35,471 nt of DNA, from contig CALQQB010000049.1 of the NCBI GenBank assembly GCA_943332615.1, forward strand, positions 1-35,471, in the 5' to 3' direction. Position numbers and translations under genes: made by a program. Positions 30,009 through 35,471 of this stretch are shown in pieces. The stretch comes from Phenylobacterium deserti. Its GTDB lineage: Bacteria; Pseudomonadota; Alphaproteobacteria; Caulobacterales; Caulobacteraceae. Below the pieces are notes generated by a model. It saw only the letters and a list, made by a program, of their open reading frames with translations, was not told the origin of the DNA and made no database searches. Within the stretch, counting starts at the first letter, position 1. Every line of letters begins with the position of its first letter.

Positions 30009-31460
30009 TCAGGCCATGAAGCGCATGTCGACCGGGTAGTCCGGCCGGCCGGCCGCCGGGCCAAAATTTCTGAGGTTGGGCAGAATGATGTTCAATTCAT
30101 TATCCGCCACGCCAAACCACTTGGCCAAGGTGGCGGCATACTGGTCGACAGAGGTGCTGGGCAGCAAGCGACCCTGACCGACATGCCACTGGTCGTCCGG
30201 GGCGCCGGTATCGGACACAGTGACCGGAGGCGGGGTCCCGTAGTAGGCCCCACCCCCGACTGCGCCGCCGACGATGAGATGGTGGCTGCCCCATCCGTGA
30301 TCTGTCCCGTCCCCATTCGAGGCCAAGGTTCTTCCGAAGTCCGAGGCCGTGAACGCCGTGACCTTGTCCGCGACGCCAAGTTCGACGGTCGCCCTGTAGA
30401 ATGCGCTGAGCGCCTGATCCAATTGCTCGAGGAGCGGCTGGTGCTTGGTATCGAGGTAATCGTGAAGATCGAAGCCCGACAGCGAGACCATGAAAACCTG
30501 TCGCTTTGCGCCCAGCGCCGCGCGGGCGCCGATCAGCTGCGCGACCATCTTTAGCTGGCTGGCCAGGTCGCTATTGGCCGGAAACGGCGTGGTCAGATTG
30601 ACGTCGCCCAGCGCCTTGGCCACCCGCGCCTGCGCGCCGATACTGCGCTTCGTGACGGTGTTGTACTCGTTTTCGAGAACATGCTTTCGCGGTTGCTGCA
30701 GCATTGCCGCAAACGCATTTCGCATGGTTCCATCATTGAAAAAATTGTCCGAAAGACTCCGGATGGCGACCGACCCTTGGGTCGTACACTGATATTGCAG
30801 AGCATCTCGACCGCTGAGGAGGACATTGTTCCCGGTCAGAGAGATACAGGTGAAGAGCGCATCATCATTGCTGGCCAGCGCCAGGTCGCCGCTCCGGCCG
30901 CCCCATCCGATCGTCGAGCCGTCCGCAGCGGAGGACTGCCACACAGACTGCTGGTCGTTATGCGAAAACAGCTTGGGGGGGAGCGGGTACCTTGTCTTGT
31001 CACTGCTGTCGTACTGGGCGCGTGTCAGCGGAACGATGAGCGGACCGACATTGAGTTGGACCGCGGCCTTGCCGGTGTTGAACAGCTCCGCCAGGCCCGT
31101 CATGCCCGGGTTCAACGCGTACTGGCGACCAAAGGGGAGCGGCGTTGCGGGTTTGAGCAAGGTCGCGGCGAGTTCAGATTTCTCGAGCACGATACTTGAT
31201 GACCTGCCGGGCCCTGCGCCGCGGATCGCCGCATATTTCGCGTGGCTCGCATCGTCGTACGTGACGATTGTGTTGGCGTAGTCGTTCCCTCCAAACAGGA
31301 AGACGCAGACCAAGGCCTTGTAGTCGCTGGCCGTAAACGCCGCCGCCTGACCCACAGCCGAAAGGTTCGCGAGCCAGGGAGCCGCCAGGCCCGTCAAGGC
31401 CGCGCCGCCGGCCCGGCGCAGCATTTCTCGGCGGGATGGTCCGTCTTGGAACTGGCTCAA
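30009..31460 (-). CDS. DUF1501 family exported protein (sulfatase-like fold)
   Basis: 483 residues. A twin-arginine signal opens the protein (SRREMLRRAGGAALTGLAAP), so it is probably exported folded by Tat. The start is TTG at 31460; starting at the next ATG would delete the twin arginines, so TTG is preferred. Family landmarks: VCVFLFGGNDYANTIV, LPFGRQYALNPGMTGLAELF, VFMVSLSGFDLHD, TAFTASDFGRTLASNGDGTD and HGWGSHHLIVGGAVGGG. DUF1501 belongs to the alkaline phosphatase/sulfatase-like superfamily, but its substrate is unknown. It follows the DUF1800 gene by 9 bases, the usual partner order. Confidence 0.93.
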   Translation of the reverse strand: MSQFQDGPSRREMLRRAGGAALTGLAAPWLANLSAVGQAAAFTASDYKALVCVFLFGGNDYANTIVTYDDASHAKYAAIRGAGPGRSSSIVLEKSELAATLLKPATPLPFGRQYALNPGMTGLAELFNTGKAAVQLNVGPLIVPLTRAQYDSSDKTRYPLPPKLFSHNDQQSVWQSSAADGSTIGWGGRSGDLALASNDDALFTCISLTGNNVLLSGRDALQYQCTTQGSVAIRSLSDNFFNDGTMRNAFAAMLQQPRKHVLENEYNTVTKRSIGAQARVAKALGDVNLTTPFPANSDLASQLKMVAQLIGARAALGAKRQVFMVSLSGFDLHDYLDTKHQPLLEQLDQALSAFYRATVELGVADKVTAFTASDFGRTLASNGDGTDHGWGSHHLIVGGAVGGGAYYGTPPPVTVSDTGAPDDQWHVGQGRLLPSTSVDQYAATLAKWFGVADNELNIILPNLRNFGPAAGRPDYPVDMRFMA

Positions 31461-31469
31461 GGGCGCAAC

Positions 31470-33224
31470 CTATTTCTGGACCAGATATTCAGAACAACAC
31501 ATGACGAACAAGATCGCCTTCACGACGTAGGCTCGCTTTGCATCGTTCGAACTGGTTGACGTCGATCTGTCTGCGCTCAGCGCTGTTACGATCATCGCTG
31601 AGGTTTCGGCGGACAGCTGGCCAGCGCAAAGCAGCAGGTTCAGCCGGTTGACCAACGCCCCGGGATTACCGACGAGCGCCATTTCTGGCTCGTAGTCCGG
31701 CACGATATCCGGGCCGTCAGTTGGTGTCGGATTGTCCGGATTATAGTTCAGCTCGGGCGCCCGCACATACATTCCACGGTTCAGAATGTTCGCCAGATAG
31801 TTGATGTAGGAGGCCGTCGTGCTTTCGTTGACCAACTGGAACTCCGGCGCCGTCGACTGCCGCGTCGCCATGGCCGTGCCGGGCGGTATGTAGCCGGGGC
31901 GGAAGAAATTGAAGACGGAAGGCGCCTGTAATGGGCTCTGGGAGAGGGCATCGACCGCCGAGAAATTCGGATTACCGATCTTCCAGGTGCCCTTCAACGA
32001 CGTGACCCGGAACGTGCGCGCCCACTGTGCGATCCGAACCATTGGCTCTCTCAGCTTGCCAAAAGTCGACGACAAGACGCCTGACGGTGCGAGGGCGTCG
32101 GTATCGAGGATCACGGCCTTGAACACGGCCGCCAGATCTCCGCGCACGCCTTTGCCGTTGTTATTGAACACGCCAGCCACGCGCGCCACGTAAGCTGGCG
32201 AAGGATCCGAACACACGAGTCGTTGGATCATCTGGCGGGCGAAGAAGGGCCCGACGTTCGGATGGTTGGAAAGAGTATCCAGCGCGATCCTGAGTGCGGT
32301 CCGGCCGTCCGTTCCGGCCTCGACGGTTGCTCCTAGGAACTCTGCCCGCAGCATCGAGTGACGGTTCGGGTCGAGGACCATCGGGCGGCGGGTGTATCCG
32401 ACATTGGGCAGGTTATAGGTTGGAGGGACCGCGCTCCGCGCAAACCCGTCGGAATTGTCGGCGACATAGCCTGTAAAGACGCGCGCCAGATTCGATACGT
32501 CGTTCTGTGTGAACGTTTCGATCAGTTGCCCGCCCGCCCCGCGCCTGGGCGTTCCATCCAGGTTCAGTTCCACCAGACCGATGGTGAAGAGCTGCATGAC
32601 CTCGCGGGCATAGTTCTCATCCGGAAGGCGGCCCGAAGCGGGATCCTCGCGCTGGTTCCCCAGCGTGTTCAGGAATTCTCCCATGGCGACGTTCAGCGTG
32701 AGGGCTTCCAGGAGGGTCCTGAAGTTGCCAAAGGCGTTGTCGCACAAGACGTCCCAGTACGCCGCCATGGCGAACTGGGGCCAGCTTAGCGTGGATACGC
32801 CTTGCCCGCTGACCACAAAGAATTCCGACAGGGCGAGGGCCAGACGGCGGCGGACGCCGTCTGGCGAAGCCATCACCTGGAACCACGCCATGAAGTTTGA
32901 CTGGTATTCCATCTGGTAGAACTGGTGGCTGTCAATGACGCCGTAGCCACGCTGAAGAAGCCAGTCCCAACCGCCCAGACTCGATTTGCGAGCAATCTGC
33001 TCATCCAGCCAACTCTCAGCCCCATTCGACTTGAGATCTGCAATTTCCGATTCCGTCGATGAAATCTGAGCATGCTGCAGGACCCGGGCCGCCTCGGGAT
33101 TCGACAGGAGCTTCGTATTCCTGGCGTTCAAATCCCGGGCGCCGCTGCAGCCATAGAGCAGAGCTGCCGATGCGATTATCGCGGCCAGGGCTTCGGATGA
33201 GCTCTCGCCTTGGACAGGTCCCAT
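31470..33224 (-). CDS. DUF1800 family exported protein, possible lipoprotein
   Basis: 584 residues from ATG 33224 (GAGG eight bases upstream). The frame is open to a TTG at 33362, which would add 46 hydrophilic residues. A hydrophobic stretch ends in a lipobox-like LYGC (residues 24-27). Family segments: RRRLALALSEFFVVS, LDVLCDNAFGNFRTLLEALT-like WDVLCDNAFGNFRTLLEAL, DENYAREVMQLFTIGL, RVFTGYVADNSDG, PNVGPFFARQMIQRLV, and PSVFNFFRPGYIPPG. DUF1800 proteins are of unknown function and nearly always paired with DUF1501, as here. It belongs to a three-gene cluster led by a beta-propeller lipoprotein. Confidence 0.9.
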   Translation of the reverse strand: MGPVQGESSSEALAAIIASAALLYGCSGARDLNARNTKLLSNPEAARVLQHAQISSTESEIADLKSNGAESWLDEQIARKSSLGGWDWLLQRGYGVIDSHQFYQMEYQSNFMAWFQVMASPDGVRRRLALALSEFFVVSGQGVSTLSWPQFAMAAYWDVLCDNAFGNFRTLLEALTLNVAMGEFLNTLGNQREDPASGRLPDENYAREVMQLFTIGLVELNLDGTPRRGAGGQLIETFTQNDVSNLARVFTGYVADNSDGFARSAVPPTYNLPNVGYTRRPMVLDPNRHSMLRAEFLGATVEAGTDGRTALRIALDTLSNHPNVGPFFARQMIQRLVCSDPSPAYVARVAGVFNNNGKGVRGDLAAVFKAVILDTDALAPSGVLSSTFGKLREPMVRIAQWARTFRVTSLKGTWKIGNPNFSAVDALSQSPLQAPSVFNFFRPGYIPPGTAMATRQSTAPEFQLVNESTTASYINYLANILNRGMYVRAPELNYNPDNPTPTDGPDIVPDYEPEMALVGNPGALVNRLNLLLCAGQLSAETSAMIVTALSADRSTSTSSNDAKRAYVVKAILFVMCCSEYLVQK

Positions 33225-33249
33225 CGACGCAACCTCGTCGCCGGACCCG

Positions 33250-33265
33250 GAGGCTCGCGAGCCTC
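33250..33265. repeat. Perfect 16-bp palindrome between propeller and DUF1800 genes
   Basis: GAGGCTCGCGAGCCTC equals its own reverse complement. It lies 26 bases before the preferred DUF1800 start, inside the extension that a TTG start would include. It might bind a dimeric regulator or, as RNA, a hairpin separating the two genes; with no loop it would be a tight stem. Confidence 0.55.
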
Positions 33266-33375
33266 GGTGGCTTTCTGCGGACAGATTGAAACCTGTCGCC
33301 ACATCTACATGTTTGATCCGCGTCACCTCATTGGCTGACGGCGTGATGTCACGGGAACTCAAGCCGCTATTCCCA

Positions 33376-34530
33376 TTACCCGCCGCCCGCCGCGGCCTTG
33401 GTGATGGTGACGCGGCCGACCTTATCGACCTTGAGGGCCGTGAACCACATGTTGCCGTCCGGCCCCAGAATAATACGGTGCAGCACGGAAGACTTCGATG
33501 GTGTCGGGTAACGCGTAAAATCCGATGTCGTCATCTGCGCCGGAGTTTTGCCGAGGATGGACTTGTCGATGCGGATCACCGCGTCATCTCCATCCGGCGT
33601 CGGCGAATTCAGGTTGAGATACTGCTGGACCCACAGGTTCCCGTCGCGATCGAAAGCCAGGCCGGCCAGGATCATATTCGCCTGCGGCTTAGGAACAGCG
33701 AACTCGGTTATCTGTCCGGATGAGGTGATGAAGCCGACATTGTTTCCCGCTTCTTGAGAAAACCACATGCCGCGGCCTGCCGGGTCCGGAACAATGGCGA
33801 TGGGGCGGCTATTTGCCGTTGGAATGGTGAACTCGGTTATCTGACCATCCGGTGTGACGCGGGCAATCTTGTTGCCGGTCAATTCGGTGACCCACATATT
33901 CCCGTCTGGCCCTGGCCGGACGTAAATCGGCAGGGCTGCCGCGGTCGGAAGCGCGTAGTTGGTGACTTTCCCGTCTGGCGCGATCTTTCCGACCGTGTTC
34001 TTGGTCTTGCCCGTGAACCAGATCGTCACACCGTCGGGGCCCAGGGCCAGACCGTGAGGGTCTACAGCGATGTCCCAGGTCGCAACGATTTTTCCAAGCT
34101 TGGGGTCGAACTTCCCGATCTGCTCGGTGCCCTCAAGGCTCAGAATGAGGTTGCCCTGCCGATCGAATTCTTGCCCGTGTGGCGCAGTGCCTGCCGGTAA
34201 GTCGAAGTAGGACCTGGTCCCATCGAGGGCAATCCTCGCGATGCCGTCATAAGCCGGAGCGGTAACCCACAGCGCCGTCGGCGTCGCCGGATCGAAGACG
34301 ATTTCGTGCGTCGAACCCCGGGATGCTGCGGCGATTGAAGCCCGCTTGGGAAATTCAAGCAGGAAGTCCGTGATCGAGACCACAGGGCTGGCCGATTTTA
34401 GAGATGCGTCTTGATCGGAGCCACCGCCCCCGGAGCATGCCGAAATCATCAGAGTGAGGAGAGAAATTTGCGCCAGATGTCCGCAAGATTTCAATGAATT
34501 CCGTATGGGGTTCGGGGTCTTGAGAGGCAC
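33376..34530 (-). CDS. Beta-propeller lipoprotein, virginiamycin B lyase (Vgb)-like
   Basis: 384 residues from a GTG at 34530 with AGGA six bases upstream. The signal peptide ends in a lipobox (LMISACSGGGGS), predicting an exported lipoprotein. From about 55 on, blade repeats follow with the Vgb/SMP-30 pattern GPDGxxWFT and a Lys-Ile-x-Pro-Asp-Gly turn (GPDGVTIWFTGKTKNTVGKI, GPDGNMWVTELTGNKIARVT, GRGMWFSQEAGNNVG, GPDGNMWFTALKVDK). True Vgb is a short cytoplasmic antibiotic lyase; this longer exported form is more likely a sugar, lactone or binding propeller, so I do not infer resistance. It is first in the cluster with DUF1800 and DUF1501. Confidence 0.88.
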   Translation of the reverse strand: MPLKTPNPIRNSLKSCGHLAQISLLTLMISACSGGGGSDQDASLKSASPVVSITDFLLEFPKRASIAAASRGSTHEIVFDPATPTALWVTAPAYDGIARIALDGTRSYFDLPAGTAPHGQEFDRQGNLILSLEGTEQIGKFDPKLGKIVATWDIAVDPHGLALGPDGVTIWFTGKTKNTVGKIAPDGKVTNYALPTAAALPIYVRPGPDGNMWVTELTGNKIARVTPDGQITEFTIPTANSRPIAIVPDPAGRGMWFSQEAGNNVGFITSSGQITEFAVPKPQANMILAGLAFDRDGNLWVQQYLNLNSPTPDGDDAVIRIDKSILGKTPAQMTTSDFTRYPTPSKSSVLHRIILGPDGNMWFTALKVDKVGRVTITKAAAGGG

Positions 34531-34822
34531 AACTTGTCCTATTTTTACTAAAATTGCCCGTCGTCGGCGTTCATCTGAAATCGCACGGGTAACCTATCGG
34601 GTCGCCGCCGACGCCAGGGCGTTGGCGGGTTCGGCGTGGGTTGCCTCGTCGGAGGGGCCCACTGTCCGTCTGGCCCTGGTCGCGGATGGCCTGCCGAGAC
34701 TTAACAAGTGATGCGAAAAGGCTAGCAGGGGCGGTCCATCAAGTTGGATGCGCATCTGGTCCGACTTATGGGCATCCGGCGCGCCTTGCGCGTGATCGGG
34801 CGTCAAACGGCGCGCAATCGGG
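34531..34822. other. Intergenic stretch upstream of the propeller gene
   Basis: No gene is supported. The 40 bases next to the propeller start are A+T-rich (TTTTAGTAAAAATAG on the minus strand), suitable for its promoter but too close to the ribosome-binding site for a clear -10/-35 call. The rest resembles decayed sequence leading into the recombinase remnant. Confidence 0.4.
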
Positions 34823-34978
34823 ACCCGGTTGGACCGTCTGGCCGCCAAGGGCGTAGGCTTCCGCGCGCTCCACCAAGGCGGCATGGATACCACCAGCTCC
34901 GAGGGGCGGCTGATGCTGAACATCCTCGCGAGCTTCGCCGACTTAGAGGCGGACATCCACGAGGAGCGTCAGGCTGAC
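34823..34978 (+). pseudogene. Serine recombinase (resolvase/invertase) remnant with internal deletion
   Basis: The frame reads TRLDRLAAKGVGFRALHQGG then MDTTSSEGRLMLNILASFAD and LEADIHEERQAD. This is the central to late part of the resolvase N-terminal catalytic domain (TRLDRL, the GVGF strand, the DTTxxxGRLM helix and the ExxxIxER helix). The 15-20 residues normally between TRLDRLA and the GVGF strand are missing, the catalytic serine region and all of the C-terminus are absent, so it is dead. Similarity stops exactly where a copy of the GGGGACAGG repeat begins. Confidence 0.75.
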
Positions 34979-34981
34979 GTG

Positions 34982-35000
34982 AATACGGGGACAGGTGCAG
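34982..35000 (+). repeat. Copy D of the GGGGACAGG-type dispersed repeat
   Basis: AATACGGGGACAGGTGCAG, sharing AATACGxGGACAGG with copy A at 29295 and TACGGGGACAGG with copy B at 29446. It marks the 3' breakpoint of the recombinase remnant. Confidence 0.6.
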
Positions 35001-35279
35001 GGTGGAGTGACCCCCCAAACTGAGACGGGATAATAGGTGACAGTTCTCAACGAGGGGACCCGATGCCCACTGAGCTAGCCTCAGCCGCCTCTCCCCCGAG
35101 CGCCGCAGGCGCGTAGTGAGGGAGAGGATCAAGGAGAGGGCGGGCTGGGCCTGTCGGGTCTCGGGTGTGGTCCAGCGAGGATTTTCGGTGGCGACGTGAG
35201 GGGGCTCTGGCTGGACGATCCGGTGGGGGTCGTTCGCACGTGCCGGCCCTCTCTGTCCAGCGGAGGGATGGGTGACGTT
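35001..35279. other. Mobile-element terminal sequence without a gene
   Basis: No intact gene. GGATAATAGGTGACAGTT at 35024-35041, followed by GAGGGGACCCGATGCCC, looks like another insertion-sequence end with the first codons of a transposase, and the same GGTGAC word recurs at 35271 and 35296. A palindromic repeat lies at 35088-35127. These readings are tentative. Confidence 0.35.
35088..35127. repeat. Nested palindromic repeat
   Basis: Outer arms CCTCTCCC (35088-35095) and GGGAGAGG (35120-35127) enclose inner arms GCGCC (35100-35104) and GGCGC (35108-35112) around GCA. This form, a CTCTCCC-gGCGC stem, looks like a dispersed extragenic repeat. Confidence 0.55.
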
Positions 35280-35301
35280 TTAGACCGGAGGGATGGGTGA
35301 C
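35261..35301. repeat. Two direct copies of a 16-bp insertion-sequence end motif
   Basis: CGGAGGGATGGGTGAC occurs at 35261-35276 and 35286-35301, 25 bases apart; the second overlaps the transposase stop codon region. Multiple short end repeats of this kind are transposase binding sites in several DDE insertion sequences. Confidence 0.6.
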
Positions 35302-35471
35302 AGGTTTGGGTCCGTCTTGCCGGCGCCGCGAGCGGCGACGGCAAGACGGCGCAATCGTTTCTGGCGCGGGTCGATGACGCCGATGGGCGTATCGTAGAAG
35401 CGCATGAGGAGCTCCTGGCTGTCGGTCTCCTCGATGGCGACCAGCTCACCGACCAAGGCGGTTGAGACGAA
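35280..35471 (-). mobile_element. DDE (integrase-core) transposase, C-terminal 63 residues, runs off the window
   Basis: The frame enters at the right edge and ends at TAA (35282-35280). It reads VGELVAIEETDSQELLMRFY then DTPIGVIDPRQKRLRRLAV, the small beta-barrel tail that follows the integrase core in IS481-like transposases (a GLxE...F...iGxID pattern). The catalytic DDE core would lie beyond the window. Whether the element is complete cannot be judged. Its 3' end carries the end-repeat motif noted at 35261-35301. Confidence 0.65.

Noticed and set aside
33376..34530. Streptogramin B resistance gene
   Set aside because: The propeller resembles Vgb but is longer and is an exported lipoprotein in an unrelated cluster; resistance is not supported.
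1..35471. CRISPR array, tRNA or rRNA genes
   Set aside because: No regularly spaced repeats, cloverleaf-like sequences with CCA-proximal pattern, or rRNA landmarks were seen in the intergenic regions.

Overview
The window is G+C-rich, densely packed chromosomal DNA of an alphaproteobacterium. The best guess is a Caulobacterales member of the Caulobacter/Phenylobacterium type. This is inferred from the sdhC-D-A-B order, a hisS-hisZ-hisG operon whose HisRS has a non-enterobacterial motif 2, a proline-rich OmpA-like porin, ATP-cone-less NrdA, and the abundance of TonB, PutA and MmsA type genes. No species marker such as rRNA is present and no tRNA was found.

Layout. 1-2940 (minus): sdhC-sdhD-sdhA-sdhB, succinate dehydrogenase, running off the left edge, with a recognisable promoter. 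3254-7309: a LysR regulator whose ribosome-binding site lies in a perfect inverted repeat, then zapE, mmsA and a small possible lipoprotein, all three on the minus strand. 7561-11161 (plus): hisS-hisZ-hisG, translationally overlapping, followed by a promoter-like site and a hairpin-rich stretch that may encode a small RNA. 11493-15375 (minus): a small secreted protein and a likely copper-handling cluster (DUF2946 protein, TonB receptor, YcnI/DUF1775, PCuAC chaperone). 15405-17186: a KefB/C-type antiporter. 17739-18947: an OmpA-like protein with 27 consecutive prolines. 19095-23314: putA converging on a D-amino-acid dehydrogenase-like flavoenzyme. 23571-26656: nrdA and nrdB, each preceded by a pair of NrdR-box-like sites one box-pair spacing apart.

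26657-35471 is the accessory part. Directly after nrdB, in opposite orientation and in clearly more A+T-rich DNA, sits a 541-residue stand-alone reverse transcriptase with intact catalytic motifs, an acidic linker and a long helical C-terminus. It looks like a member of the anti-phage Abi/UG (DRT) reverse transcriptases and is the most interesting item here. Then come a lipoprotein, a 446-base stretch of transposase debris and repeated GGGGACAGG-type motifs, an orphan winged-helix regulator, and an exported three-gene cluster (beta-propeller lipoprotein, DUF1800, DUF1501) of unknown function. The right edge is a mobile-element graveyard: a deleted serine recombinase, a palindromic repeat and the 3' end of a DDE transposase.

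Most of the left 26 kb is core metabolism: TCA cycle, valine/propionate catabolism, histidine synthesis and charging, proline catabolism and deoxynucleotide supply. The copper cluster and the reverse transcriptase region are the accessory systems.
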